DNA of 64,000 nucleotides. Origin: Humibacillus xanthopallidus. Lineage in GTDB: Bacteria > Actinomycetota > Actinomycetes > Actinomycetales > Dermatophilaceae. A program made the position numbers and the translations under genes. The stretch lies in the NCBI RefSeq assembly GCF_006716675.1, contig NZ_VFPM01000002.1:496001-560000 (forward strand). Direction: 5' to 3'. The notes beneath the pieces were generated by a model, which worked only from the letters and a program-made list of their open reading frames with translations, did not search any database and was not told the DNA's origin. Position 1 is the stretch's first letter. The number at the start of each line of letters is the position of its first letter. Positions 42,388 through 58,633 of this stretch are shown in pieces.

Positions 42388-42448
42388 ATCGAAAGAGCAG
42401 TCCGTCGGCTCGGCCGCGAGCGGCCTCCCGACGAACTGCTCTTTCGAT
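42388..42448. terminator. long hairpin terminator after aguA
   Basis: ATCGAAAGAGCAGT (42388-42401) pairs perfectly with ACTGCTCTTTCGAT (42435-42448), and CGTCGG/CCGACG extends the stem inward. It serves the convergent genes aguA and the DUF4282 gene. Confidence 0.8.
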
Positions 42449-42461
42449 GGGGTGTGTGAGC

Positions 42462-42968
42462 TCAGGCCTGGGGGAGGCGCTTGTGGACGTCCTCGCTCAT
42501 GCGCACGACGGAGATGCCGAACTCGAGGCCGATCCTCACGACGGCGAGCCAGATGATCGCGACGAGCGGGCCGAAGACGAGGGCGATGAGGCCGGACGTC
42601 ACGCTCTGGGTGAACGCCGAGATGACGACGATGACGTACATGACGGCCGCCCAGATCGTTGCCAGCACGTAGACGAACCGGACGATCTTCGGGGTGACGA
42701 AGCTGTTGAAGCTGAAGTCGAACAGGGCCGGGAAGAAGCCCGTCGACGAGTCGACGATCGCCCCGGCGCCCGATGACACGGCGGACGACGCCATTGACGG
42801 CTGGGCGGGCTGCGACGGCGGACCCGCCGGGCTGACCGCCGCGGGAGGCGGCGGGGGAGGAGTGGAGCCGCCGGGGGGCGGCGTGGCACCGGGCCCGGCG
42901 CCGAGGGGGTCAGAGCCCGGGGGCGGCGACCCGAACGAGCCCTGCTCCGGGGGGTTCTGGTCGGACAT
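42462..42968 (-). CDS. DUF4282 membrane protein with proline-rich N-terminus
   Basis: 168 residues from ATG 42968 with AAGGAG upstream. Residues 1-75 are Pro/Gly/Ser-rich and disordered. The C-terminal part is DUF4282: FFPALFDFSFNSFVTPKIVRFVY, then two transmembrane helices (VLATIWAAVMYVIVVISAF and GLIALVFGPLVAIIWLAVVRI) and an amphipathic end with RIGLEFGISVVRMSEDV. Function unknown; the N-terminus may bind other proteins. Confidence 0.85.
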   Translation of the reverse strand: MSDQNPPEQGSFGSPPPGSDPLGAGPGATPPPGGSTPPPPPPAAVSPAGPPSQPAQPSMASSAVSSGAGAIVDSSTGFFPALFDFSFNSFVTPKIVRFVYVLATIWAAVMYVIVVISAFTQSVTSGLIALVFGPLVAIIWLAVVRIGLEFGISVVRMSEDVHKRLPQA

Positions 42969-43087
42969 CGTGCGATCTCCTTCTGTGCGGTGGTGGCGCG
43001 GGTTCGAACGCCCGCAGCCGAACACGCCCAGCCTAGGTCCGGGGGGTGCCTCGACCCCGGGTGAACGCGCCGATCGGGGGCGGGCTC

Positions 43088-43262
43088 TTGACGTGGGCCC
43101 GACGAGGGTCCATATTCGTCGCGTTCGCATCGCGAGCTCCCGGTCCGGGGGGCGTGGCAGGTCACGCCGAGGACATCCGGCCTGTTGAGGCCGGATGAGT
43201 GCCTCGGTGACGAACTCCGCCTCTTGACCCGGCTGGACACTCCTGCCCTCTGGGGGTAGGCT
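43088..43262 (+). promoter_or_regulatory. two candidate rpoB promoters
   Basis: P1: TTGACG (43088-43093), 17 nt, CATATT (43111-43116). P2: TGGACA (43234-43239), 17 nt, TAGGCT (43257-43262). The 446-bp gap between the DUF4282 start and rpoB holds no gene; these promoters and the leader fill it. Separate promoters fit the fact that rpoBC is detached from rplJL here. Confidence 0.55.
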
Positions 43263-43414
43263 AGGCCTTTGCGCTGCCCATGCCCACCTTTCGCGACCCC
43301 GGTCCGACTCTCCGTGCCGCTCAACGGCACGACCACGACCCGGGGACCCGCGAGCGGAGCCATGCGTCAGCGCGGATCTGAAGATTCGAAAAAAGGCCCG
43401 TGGAAGGACCCTCC

Positions 43415-46897
<3,483 letters not shown>

Positions 46898-46921
46898 GAA
46901 GGCCCCCTAACGACAGGCGGT

Positions 46922-46955
46922 GCGTATGCCGCTGAGCCCGCTCGGCGGCATACGC
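46922..46955. repeat. inverted GTATGCCG pair between rpoB and rpoC
   Basis: GCGTATGCCG (46922-46931) and CGGCATACGC (46946-46955) are perfect 10-bp reverse complements around 14 nt. It lies 24 nt after the rpoB stop and about 64 nt before rpoC. Confidence 0.9.
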
Positions 46956-47018
46956 CCCCTCGTCAACGACCACCACTCAGACCAAAGACTTAACGAGAGT
47001 TACGAGAGAAGGAACCAC

Positions 47019-50915
<3,897 letters not shown>

Positions 50916-50960
50916 CCGGTCGCGGCCCCGCGTGAGCGGTGGTCGCTGACCACGCCGTAT

Positions 50961-51002
50961 GCCGCAGGGCCGGCTCCCCGAGAGGGGGGTCGGCCCTGCG
51001 GC
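50961..51002 (+). terminator. rpoC terminator
   Basis: GCCGCAGGGCCG (50961-50972) pairs perfectly with CGGCCCTGCGGC (50991-51002), and CTCCCC/GGGGGG continues inward. A GTATGCCG copy (50957-50964) overlaps the left base of the stem. Confidence 0.85.
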
Positions 51003-51135
51003 GTGCTCGGCCGGACGGCGTGGTCTCGGGCGCCGTCGCTGGGTCGCCGTCGCGCCGCGATGACATCCGGCGGTGAGTCGACCCGCCTCGGGGGACTGCG
51101 GGATGAGGACCTGCCCGGCTCGCTAGGGTGAAGCC

Positions 51136-51756
51136 ATGACCGAGCCTTCGGCGGACGTGCCCGCCCTCCCCGAGACCCACGCCGACACCGACGCCGAGAC
51201 CGCTGCGGAGACTCCCGCCGCGGCCGACGCTGCGACTCAGGGTGAGGCCGGCGCCGGCGACGAGTCGAACCCGCCGGTCCCCACGGTGATCCTCGTCGTC
51301 ACCGAGGAGCCGCTCAAGCCCGTCGACGTCGACAAGATCATCGCGTTGCACGAGGAGGAGTCGGCCACCTACCGGGTGCTCGTGCCGGCCGACACCGAGC
51401 GCAACATGCTCTCCTCGTTCCTCAACCACCTCAGCCTCTTCGAGATGAAGGAGGCGCTCGACAGCCTGCGCCCCGTCGACCGAGACGAGGCGCACGCCGA
51501 CGCCCAGAGCGCCCTCGACACGACGCTGGCGGAGTTCGCGGCGCACGGCGTGCCGGCCACGGGTGAGATCACCGCCGACGACCCGCTGCCGACGCTCGTC
51601 GAGGAGGTCGCCCGCCTGGGTGCGAGCGAGGTCGTCGTCGTCACCGAGCCCCAGGCCGTCGAGGACACCTTCCACCGCGACTGGGCCTCGAAGGCGCGCG
51701 AGAGCCTCGGCCTGCCCGTGCTGCACATGTACGCGGGGGACTGGCGCCTCGGCTGA
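51136..51756 (+). CDS. hypothetical protein, possibly UspA-like alpha/beta fold
   Basis: 206 residues. The first 45 are acidic and Ala-rich. The remainder alternates beta strands and helices: TVILVVTEEPLKPVDVDKIIALHEEE, YRVLVPADTE, ASEVVVVTEPQAVEDTFHRDWASKARESLGLPVLHMYAGDW. This resembles a Rossmann-like universal-stress-protein fold, without the ATP-binding GxxGxxxxG motif. It stands alone between the rpoC terminator and the str operon, with its own terminator. Function unknown. Confidence 0.75.
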   Translation: MTEPSADVPALPETHADTDAETAAETPAAADAATQGEAGAGDESNPPVPTVILVVTEEPLKPVDVDKIIALHEEESATYRVLVPADTERNMLSSFLNHLSLFEMKEALDSLRPVDRDEAHADAQSALDTTLAEFAAHGVPATGEITADDPLPTLVEEVARLGASEVVVVTEPQAVEDTFHRDWASKARESLGLPVLHMYAGDWRLG

Positions 51757-51761
51757 CCGGA

Positions 51762-51819
51762 GTGCCCCGGGCGTGCTCGGTGCCCGGCCGCTGCCGGGCG
51801 CCGCTCCACGCCGGGGCAC
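51762..51819 (+). terminator. compound hairpin terminator
   Basis: GTGCCCC (51762-51768) pairs with GGGGCAC (51813-51819), extended by GGCGTG/CACGCC with one bulge. An inner GTGCCCGG/CCGGGCGC stem is also present. Confidence 0.7.
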
Positions 51820-51847
51820 GGCCGGACTCGGGCGGGGTGTGACGGAT

Positions 51848-51876
51848 TTGGTCGGCGTGCCGCGCCCCGGTACGCT
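51848..51876 (+). promoter_or_regulatory. str operon (rpsL) promoter
   Basis: TTGGTC (51848-51853), 17 nt, TACGCT (51871-51876). Predicted transcription start near 51883 leaves a leader of about 265 nt before rpsL. The gap of 393 bp holds only the preceding terminator, this promoter and the leader. Confidence 0.6.
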
Positions 51877-52149
51877 TGAACACTGTGCTTGAGGCGCAGC
51901 CCTCTCGCATGCGCGATGACGGCCCTGGTGCCCTGTCCGCCCGGTCTGACCGGACGACATCACTGAGGTCCAGAGCGAACCTCCCGCCGGGCAACCCACC
52001 ACCAGCTGGTCGCAAGACCATCGCACGCGTGGGGAGTGCAGGGGGGAGCACCGTTCCGACACGCCCGACATCGGGGGTCGTGGGAGCGAACAGCCAAGGA
52101 GCCGTCCGACCGGACGACCGACAACGAGCAACGTTATGGAGTAACCAGG

Positions 52150-52524
52150 TTGCCTACCATCAACCAGCTGGTCCGCAAGGGCCGCCAGGACAAGGCCACG
52201 AAGGCCAAGACCCCGGCGCTCAAGGGCTCGCCCCAGCGTCGTGGCGTGTGCACCCGCGTGTACACCACCACCCCCAAGAAGCCGAACTCTGCCCTGCGCA
52301 AGGTCGCCCGTGTGCGCCTCTCCAGCGGCATCGAGGTCACGGCCTACATCCCGGGCGTCGGCCACAACCTGCAGGAGCACTCGATCGTGCTCGTGCGTGG
52401 TGGTCGTGTGAAGGACCTCCCGGGTGTTCGTTACAAGATCGTCCGCGGCACGCTCGACACCCAGGGTGTCAAGAACCGCAAGCAGGCTCGTAGCCGTTAC
52501 GGCGCGAAGAAGGAGAAGAGCTGA
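52150..52524 (+). CDS. rpsL: 30S ribosomal protein S12
   Basis: 124 residues from TTG 52150 ([14 protein letters not shown]), with GGAG 8 nt upstream. TTG is a familiar rpsL start in Actinobacteria. The decoding-centre loops [13 protein letters not shown] and [12 protein letters not shown] are wild type at the lysines associated with streptomycin resistance. The stop overlaps the rpsG ATG by one base. Confidence 0.97.
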   Translation: MPTINQLVRKGRQDKATKAKTPALKGSPQRRGVCTRVYTTTPKKPNSALRKVARVRLSSGIEVTAYIPGVGHNLQEHSIVLVRGGRVKDLPGVRYKIVRGTLDTQGVKNRKQARSRYGAKKEKS

Positions 52525-52994
52525 TGCCTCGTAAGGGACCCGCTCCGAAGCGCCCGCTCGTCGTCGACCCGGTCTACGCCAGCCCGCTCGTCACGCAGCT
52601 CGTCAACAAGATCCTCCTCGACGGCAAGAAGTCCATCGCCGAGATGATCGTCTACGGCGCCCTCGAGGGCGTCCGCGCCAAGACCGGCACCGACCCCGTC
52701 GCCACGCTGAAGCGTGCGCTCGACAACGTCAAGCCGGCCATGGAGGTCAAGAGCCGTCGCGTCGGTGGCGCGACCTACCAGGTGCCGATCGAGGTCAAGC
52801 CCAACCGCTCGACCACCCTCGCCCTGCGTTGGCTCGTCGGCTACTCGCGCCAGCGTCGTGAGAAGACGATGACCGAGCGCCTCATGAACGAGATCCTCGA
52901 CGCGAGCAACGGCCTCGGTGCCGCTGTCAAGCGCCGCGAGGACACCCACAAGATGGCCGAGTCCAACAAGGCCTTCGCGCACTACCGCTGGTGA
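52524..52994 (+). CDS. rpsG: 30S ribosomal protein S7
   Basis: 156 residues, the standard length. The N-terminal [31 protein letters not shown] and C-terminal [15 protein letters not shown] are conserved. It nucleates the 30S head and often autoregulates its operon. Translationally coupled to rpsL. Confidence 0.98.
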   Translation: MPRKGPAPKRPLVVDPVYASPLVTQLVNKILLDGKKSIAEMIVYGALEGVRAKTGTDPVATLKRALDNVKPAMEVKSRRVGGATYQVPIEVKPNRSTTLALRWLVGYSRQRREKTMTERLMNEILDASNGLGAAVKRREDTHKMAESNKAFAHYRW

Positions 52995-53002
52995 CCAGCG
53001 GT

Positions 53003-53045
53003 CCGGTCGGTATGCCGGGAGCCCGCCTCGCGGCATACCGACCGG
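53003..53045. repeat. inverted GTATGCCG pair between rpsG and fusA
   Basis: A 15-bp perfect stem (53003-53017 with 53031-53045) around 13 nt, built around GGTATGCCG and CGGCATACC. It begins 8 nt after the rpsG stop and is the longest of the four octamer hairpins. No T-run follows. Confidence 0.9.
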
Positions 53046-53126
53046 GCACGCGCCCCGCCCGTCGCACGACGTGGCTCACGGCGCCCACGATTTTCACTCC
53101 ACGACGAATGAGACGAGAAACCTGAC

Positions 53127-55244
53127 GTGGCACTCGACGTCCTGACGGACCTCAAGAAGGTCCGCAACATCGGCATCATGGCGCACATCGACGCTGGCAA
53201 GACCACGGTGACGGAGCGCATCCTCTTCTACACCGGTGTCAACCACAAGATCGGTGAGACCCACGACGGTGCGTCGACGACCGACTGGATGGAGCAGGAG
53301 AAGGAGCGCGGCATCACGATCACGTCTGCCGCCGTGACCTCCTTCTGGGAGGGCACCCAGATCAACATCATCGACACCCCCGGACACGTGGACTTCACGG
53401 TCGAGGTCGAGCGCTCGCTGCGCGTCCTCGACGGTGCCGTCGCGGTGTTCGACGGCAAGGAGGGTGTCGAGCCCCAGTCCGAGACGGTGTGGCGCCAGGC
53501 CGACAAGTACGACGTGCCGCGCATCTGCTTCGTCAACAAGATGGACAAGCTCGGCGCGGACTTCTACTTCACCGTGCAGACGATCAAGGACCGCCTCGGT
53601 GCGGAGCCGCTCGTCATGCAGCTGCCGATCGGCGCCGAGAACGACTTCGTCGGTGTCATCGACCTCATCTACATGCGTGCCCTCGTGTGGCCCGGTGACG
53701 CCAAGGGCGACGTGACCATGGGCGCCAAGTACGAGATCGCCGAGATCCCGGCCGACCTCAAGGACAAGGCCGACGAGTACCGCATGGCGCTCGTCGAGCG
53801 TGTCGCCGAGGCCGACGACGAGCTCATGGAGAAGTACCTCGGTGGCGAGGAGCTCACCGTCGAGGAGCTCAAGGCGGGCATCCGCAAGCTCACGGTCAAC
53901 TCCGAGCTCTACCCGGTGTTCTGCGGCTCGGCGTTCAAGAACCGCGGTGTGCAGCCGATGCTCGACGCCGTCGTCGACTACCTGCCGTCGCCGCTCGACG
54001 TGCCCCCGATGATCGGCCACAAGCCGGGCAACGAGGAGGTCGAGCTGACGCGCGCGCCGAGCAAGGACGAGCCGTTCTCGGCCCTCGCCTTCAAGGTCGC
54101 CACGCACCCGTTCTTCGGCACCCTGACCTTCATCCGCGTCTACTCGGGCCACATCAGCTCGGGCACCGGCGTCGTCAACTCGACGAAGGGCAAGAAGGAG
54201 CGCATCGGCAAGCTGTTCCAGATGCACGCCAACAAGGAGAACCCGGTCGACGAGGCCATGGCCGGCCACATCTACGCGGCCATCGGCCTCAAGGACACGA
54301 CGACCGGCGACACCCTGTCCGACATCGCCGACCCGATCGTGCTCGAGTCGATGACCTTCCCGGACCCGGTCATCCAGGTCGCCATCGAGCCCAAGACGAA
54401 GGGTGACCAGGAGAAGCTCTCCACGGCCATCCAGAAGCTCTCGGCCGAGGACCCCACCTTCCAGGTGCACCTCGACGAGGACACGGGCCAGACGATCATC
54501 GCCGGCATGGGCGAGCTGCACCTCGACATCCTCGTCGACCGCATGAAGCGCGAGTTCAAGGTCGAGGCCAACGTCGGCAAGCCGCAGGTGGCCTACCGCG
54601 AGACGATCCGTCGCGCCGTCGAGAAGTACGACTACACGCACAAGAAGCAGACCGGTGGCTCGGGCCAGTTCGCCAAGGTCCAGGTGACCTTCGAGCCCCT
54701 GGGTGAGACCGAGGACGGCTCGATGTACGAGTTCGTCAACGGTGTCACCGGTGGTCGCGTCCCGCGTGAGTACATCCCGTCGGTCGACGCCGGCATCCAG
54801 GACGCCATGCAGTACGGCGTGCTCGCCGGCTACCCGCTGGTCGGCATCAAGGCGACCCTGGTCGACGGCGCCTACCACGACGTCGACTCCTCCGAGATGG
54901 CGTTCAAGATCGCCGGCTCGATGGTGCTCAAGGAGGCCATCCGCAAGGCGGACCCGGTCCTGCTCGAGCCGATGATGGCCGTCGAGGTGCGCACGCCCGA
55001 GGAGTACATGGGCGACGTCATCGGCGACATCAACTCCCGCCGTGGCCAGATCCAGGCCATGGAGGACATCAGCGGTGCCAAGGTCGTCAAGGGCCTCGTC
55101 CCGCTGTCGGAGATGTTCGGGTACGTCGGTGACCTGCGGTCGAAGACCCAGGGTCGTGCCAACTACTCGATGGAGTTCGACTCCTACGCAGAGGTCCCCA
55201 AGGCTGTCGCCGAGGAGATCATCAAGAAGACCCGGGGAGAGTGA
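53127..55244 (+). CDS. fusA: elongation factor G
   Basis: 705 residues from GTG 53127. GTPase motifs: AHIDAGKTT (G1), RGITITSAA (G2), DTPGHVDF (G3), NKMDKLGAD (G4) and GSAFKNRG (G5). Domains II-V follow, with the IV loop [17 protein letters not shown]. It drives ribosomal translocation. The ribosome binding site is weak (GAGAAACC), which is surprising for so abundant a protein. Confidence 0.98.
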   Translation: MALDVLTDLKKVRNIGIMAHIDAGKTTVTERILFYTGVNHKIGETHDGASTTDWMEQEKERGITITSAAVTSFWEGTQINIIDTPGHVDFTVEVERSLRVLDGAVAVFDGKEGVEPQSETVWRQADKYDVPRICFVNKMDKLGADFYFTVQTIKDRLGAEPLVMQLPIGAENDFVGVIDLIYMRALVWPGDAKGDVTMGAKYEIAEIPADLKDKADEYRMALVERVAEADDELMEKYLGGEELTVEELKAGIRKLTVNSELYPVFCGSAFKNRGVQPMLDAVVDYLPSPLDVPPMIGHKPGNEEVELTRAPSKDEPFSALAFKVATHPFFGTLTFIRVYSGHISSGTGVVNSTKGKKERIGKLFQMHANKENPVDEAMAGHIYAAIGLKDTTTGDTLSDIADPIVLESMTFPDPVIQVAIEPKTKGDQEKLSTAIQKLSAEDPTFQVHLDEDTGQTIIAGMGELHLDILVDRMKREFKVEANVGKPQVAYRETIRRAVEKYDYTHKKQTGGSGQFAKVQVTFEPLGETEDGSMYEFVNGVTGGRVPREYIPSVDAGIQDAMQYGVLAGYPLVGIKATLVDGAYHDVDSSEMAFKIAGSMVLKEAIRKADPVLLEPMMAVEVRTPEEYMGDVIGDINSRRGQIQAMEDISGAKVVKGLVPLSEMFGYVGDLRSKTQGRANYSMEFDSYAEVPKAVAEEIIKKTRGE

Positions 55245-55360
55245 CCGCGGTCTGCCGCACTCCGGCTATCCCGTAGTCTCTACTCCGGAATCAACCCACA
55301 GCGCCACGTCCTGCCCTGGTCGTTAGGCGTCACACATAAAGTCCTGAGGAGGACACCACA

Positions 55361-56557
55361 GTGGCGAAGGCAAAGTTCGAGCGGACCAAGCCGCACGTCA
55401 ACATCGGCACCATCGGTCACATCGACCACGGCAAGACGACGCTGACGGCTGCGATTTCCAAGGTTCTGCACGACAAGTACCCCGACCTGAACCCCCAGTT
55501 CGCGTTCGAGGACATCGACAAGGCTCCCGAGGAGCGCCAGCGCGGTATCACGATCTCGATCGCGCACATCGAGTACCAGACGGAGGGTCGTCACTACGCC
55601 CACGTCGACTGCCCGGGCCACGCCGACTACGTGAAGAACATGATCACGGGTGCGGCTCAGATGGACGGCGCGATCCTCGTGGTCGCCGCCACCGACGGCC
55701 CGATGCCGCAGACGAAGGAGCACGTCCTGCTCGCGAAGCAGGTCGGCGTTCCCTACATCGTCGTGGCGCTCAACAAGGCCGACATGGTCGACGACGAGGA
55801 GATCCTCGAGCTCGTCGAGATGGAGGTCCGTGAGCTTCTCTCGGGCTACGAGTTCCCCGGCGACGACCTCCCGGTCGTCAAGGTCTCGGCGCTCAAGGCC
55901 CTCGAGGGCGACCCGGAGTGGGGCCAGTCGGTCCTCGACCTCATGGACGCCGTCGACACCGCGATCCCGACGCCCGAGCGTGACATCGACAAGCCGTTCC
56001 TCATGCCCGTCGAGGACGTCTTCACGATCACGGGTCGTGGCACCGTCGTCACCGGTCGTATCGAGCGCGGCGTCCTCAAGGTCAACGAGGAGGTCGAGAT
56101 CGTCGGCATCCACACCGGCCCGCCGGCGAAGACGACCGTCACCGGTGTCGAGATGTTCCGCAAGCTCCTCGACGAGGGTCGCGCGGGCGAGAACGTCGGC
56201 CTGCTCCTTCGTGGCACCAAGCGCGAGGACGTCGAGCGCGGCCAGGTTGTCGTCAAGCCCGGCTCGATCACCCCGCACACGGACTTCGAGGCTCAGGTCT
56301 ACATCCTCTCGAAGGACGAGGGCGGCCGTCACACGCCGTTCTACGACAACTACCGTCCGCAGTTCTACTTCCGTACGACGGACGTGACGGGTGTCGTGCA
56401 CCTGCCCGAGGGCACCGAGATGGTCATGCCCGGCGACAACACCGACATGACGGTCGAGCTCATCCAGCCGATCGCCATGGAGGACGGCCTCAAGTTCGCC
56501 ATCCGTGAGGGTGGCCGCACGGTCGGCGCCGGTCGCGTCACGAAGATCATCAAGTGA
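55361..56557 (+). CDS. tuf: elongation factor Tu
   Basis: 398 residues from GTG 55361 with GAGGAGG upstream. G motifs: [36 protein letters not shown] and SALKALEGD. The C-terminal aminoacyl-tRNA-binding domains are complete, ending [10 protein letters not shown]. It delivers aminoacyl-tRNA to the ribosome. The 116-bp gap from fusA may contain an extra promoter, but I cannot define one firmly. Confidence 0.98.
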   Translation: MAKAKFERTKPHVNIGTIGHIDHGKTTLTAAISKVLHDKYPDLNPQFAFEDIDKAPEERQRGITISIAHIEYQTEGRHYAHVDCPGHADYVKNMITGAAQMDGAILVVAATDGPMPQTKEHVLLAKQVGVPYIVVALNKADMVDDEEILELVEMEVRELLSGYEFPGDDLPVVKVSALKALEGDPEWGQSVLDLMDAVDTAIPTPERDIDKPFLMPVEDVFTITGRGTVVTGRIERGVLKVNEEVEIVGIHTGPPAKTTVTGVEMFRKLLDEGRAGENVGLLLRGTKREDVERGQVVVKPGSITPHTDFEAQVYILSKDEGGRHTPFYDNYRPQFYFRTTDVTGVVHLPEGTEMVMPGDNTDMTVELIQPIAMEDGLKFAIREGGRTVGAGRVTKIIK

Positions 56558-56584
56558 TCTGACGCCGCTGACGCAGCACTTCGG

Positions 56585-56618
56585 AAGGGCCCGGTCCGCT
56601 TCGGCGGTCCGGGCCCTT
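56585..56618 (+). terminator. tuf terminator
   Basis: AAGGGCCCGG (56585-56594) pairs with CCGGGCCCTT, one T-T mismatch, then CCGC/GCGG closing a TTCG tetraloop, followed by TCTCGT. It ends the str operon. Confidence 0.9.
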
Positions 56619-56788
56619 TCTCGTGCGCTCGAGGTGGCTCGGTCGCGCCGGCGAGCGGTTACGTGAGGCGGGCTGCGGTCGCGGTGCCCCGCCCCTTTAC
56701 CCGATTCCGCCCGCATCACCACCCGCACCCCGCTTCCACGACACCAGGCGCCGTCTGATTCGCAGATTGATCCGAGATTGCCATCACG

Positions 56789-56848
56789 CTGCAGATCAGT
56801 CTGCGCCGAGGGTTGTCAGGGCAGCAGTGAACGCCGACTGATCTGCAG
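56789..56848. repeat. 13-bp inverted repeat in the tuf downstream gap
   Basis: CTGCAGATCAGTC (56789-56801) and GACTGATCTGCAG (56836-56848) are perfect reverse complements 34 nt apart. Related words (CGCAGATTGATC) occur just upstream. The 387-bp gap between tuf and the serine hydrolase stop holds the tuf terminator, this repeat and one GTATGCCG copy; no gene is seen. Confidence 0.8.
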
Positions 56849-56944
56849 ACTGAACGGGCTCGGCCTTCCGGCGGCAGCCGCCGCTCAGGGGTATGCCGTC
56901 CTGCCGGCTCGTGCGCCCCGACGTGCCCGAGCCTCGTGCGGGCG

Positions 56945-58027
56945 TCAGAGGGGTGGGAGCCCGAGCACGTCGCGGAAGGCGGTCTCGAGAGCGTCGGCTC
57001 GGTCGTGGTCGCCCATGGTCCCGGTGACGAAGGCGAACGCATAGTGGTCACGGGTGCAGGCCCACCCGACGCTGCCCCCGATGCCGCCCATCCCGAAGCC
57101 CTCGTCGTCGACCCCGAAGCCGAGTCCCCAGGCCCGCTCCGGGCCGCCCATGACCCGGTCGATGCCGTGGGCCTGTGCGGTCGCAGCCTCGTCGCGCAGG
57201 GACGGGGAGATGACGTGTCCGGCGAGCAGGGCGGCATACAGGCCCGCGACGGCGCGAGCGGTGCCGTGTCCGTTGACCGCTGGGACCTCGGCGCGGCGGA
57301 AGGCGGGGCTGTTGACGGTGGCTTCGTCGAGGGCGCCGGGCGGGTTGAGGAGGGCCTGACGCAGGAGGGTCGGGCGGTCGCCGTCGTCGAGACTCGCGAC
57401 GAGCGAGGCGACCCCCGTGAGGTCGACCGCGCGTGCCTCTGCCTCCTCATCGAGGCCGATGTGGAAGTCGAGGCCCGCTGGCCTGCAGACCTCGTCGCGA
57501 AGCACGGCGCCGAGGGTTCGGCCATCGACCCGTCGGACGAGCTCTCCCACGAGGTGCCCGTAGAAGAGCGCGCTCTCGCCGATGGCGGTGCCGCTGGGCC
57601 ACAGCGGCTCCTCGCGGGCGAGCCTGTCGCAGAGGGCGTTCCAGTCGAGCAGCAGGTCTGGGGGAGCGGGCTCGGACAGGGCGACGAGACCGACCTGGTG
57701 CGAGAGGAGCTGGCGCACGGTTGCCGGGGCGCGCAGCTCGGGCCAGTGGCGCTGGACCGGATCGTCGAGATCGAGGATGCCCCGGTCGACGAGAACGAGG
57801 GCGGCCGTGGCGGTGAAGGCCTTGGTGACGGAGTAGGGCATGACGATGCTGTCGCGCTGCCACGGCCGGGTGCGGCGCGAGTCGGCCCACCCGCCCCAGA
57901 GGTCCGCGGCCCAGCGGCCGTCGTGCCAGATCGCCACCGCCGCCCCGGTGCCGTTCTGCTGCGCCACGACGTCCTGGAAGACCTCGCGCACCGGCTCGAA
58001 GCCGGGCTCCACCGAGCCGCCCACCAC
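56945..58027 (-). CDS. serine hydrolase, beta-lactamase/EstB-like (family VIII)
   Basis: About 360 residues. Nucleophile SxxK is SVTK in VMPYSVTKAF; the YxN-like motif is YGH in ALFYGHLVGELV; a C-terminal GGIGGSVGW replaces KTG. No signal peptide, so cytoplasmic. The family includes esterases and class C-like beta-lactamases acting on small esters or amides; carbapenem or drug resistance should not be assumed. GTG 58027 or 58024 follow AGGAGG at good spacing; ATG 58054 is also in frame. Confidence 0.82.
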   Translation of the reverse strand: MVGGSVEPGFEPVREVFQDVVAQQNGTGAAVAIWHDGRWAADLWGGWADSRRTRPWQRDSIVMPYSVTKAFTATAALVLVDRGILDLDDPVQRHWPELRAPATVRQLLSHQVGLVALSEPAPPDLLLDWNALCDRLAREEPLWPSGTAIGESALFYGHLVGELVRRVDGRTLGAVLRDEVCRPAGLDFHIGLDEEAEARAVDLTGVASLVASLDDGDRPTLLRQALLNPPGALDEATVNSPAFRRAEVPAVNGHGTARAVAGLYAALLAGHVISPSLRDEAATAQAHGIDRVMGGPERAWGLGFGVDDEGFGMGGIGGSVGWACTRDHYAFAFVTGTMGDHDRADALETAFRDVLGLPPL

Positions 58028-58121
58028 GTCACCTCCTCGGCCCACGATCGTCATGGCGACAGCATGCCCTGCGCGCGCAGGTCCGTGGGGAGACCCAGGT
58101 GGGCACACGCGAGCGGCGACC

Positions 58122-58581
58122 TCAGCTGGCGCGTGGCCGCCAGAACCACGGAGTGACCTCGGCCAGCACGGCCGCAAGCTCGCTCCGAACCCGCTCCGCG
58201 GCGGAGACGCCGACGGTGACCGGCTCGCCCCGTGCAGCACCTGCTCGCCGAGGGCCACGTGCAGCGAGCGGAGGGTGCGCATCGTGTTGCTCGCCTCGGC
58301 GGGCACAGGGCCGGGCGACCCGGACGCGAACATCGTGCGCACGTGGTGGAGTGGCCGGCCGCGACGAGGCCGGTGAGCACGAGGGGAGCGAAGGGCCGGG
58401 CCTCGATGCGTTCGTGCTCGAGCCGATCGACCATGGCGGAGCCGAGCCACCTGCGGTCGTCCTCACCCAGCCCGCCGTCACGCACGAGTCCGGCGAGGGC
58501 GGCATACGCCCGGTCGTCGCGGACGGCCGGGTCGGGGGAGGCGAGGTCGTCGACGAGCGCCCGGAGCGTGGCGTCTGGCAT
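58122..58581 (-). pseudogene. DUF2785-family gene, decayed
   Basis: The first 75 codons (MPDATLRALVDDLASPDPAVRDDRAYAALAGLV, then RWLGSAMVDRLEHERIEARPFAPLVLTGLVAAG) match the start of DUF2785 proteins. The next recognisable part, SNTMRTLRSLHVALGEQVLHG, lies in a second frame, and the C-terminal GEPVTVGVSAAERVRSELAAVLAEVTPWFW in a third. The middle of the family (about 100 residues) is missing. This looks like an internal deletion plus one frameshift near a GGGG run at about 58226. Family assignment moderate; the loss of a single open frame is clear. Confidence 0.65.
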
Positions 58582-58633
58582 GGTCGCGATCCTGTCAGCC
58601 CCGGGTGGAGGCCGGCGGATAGGGTCGTGGGCC

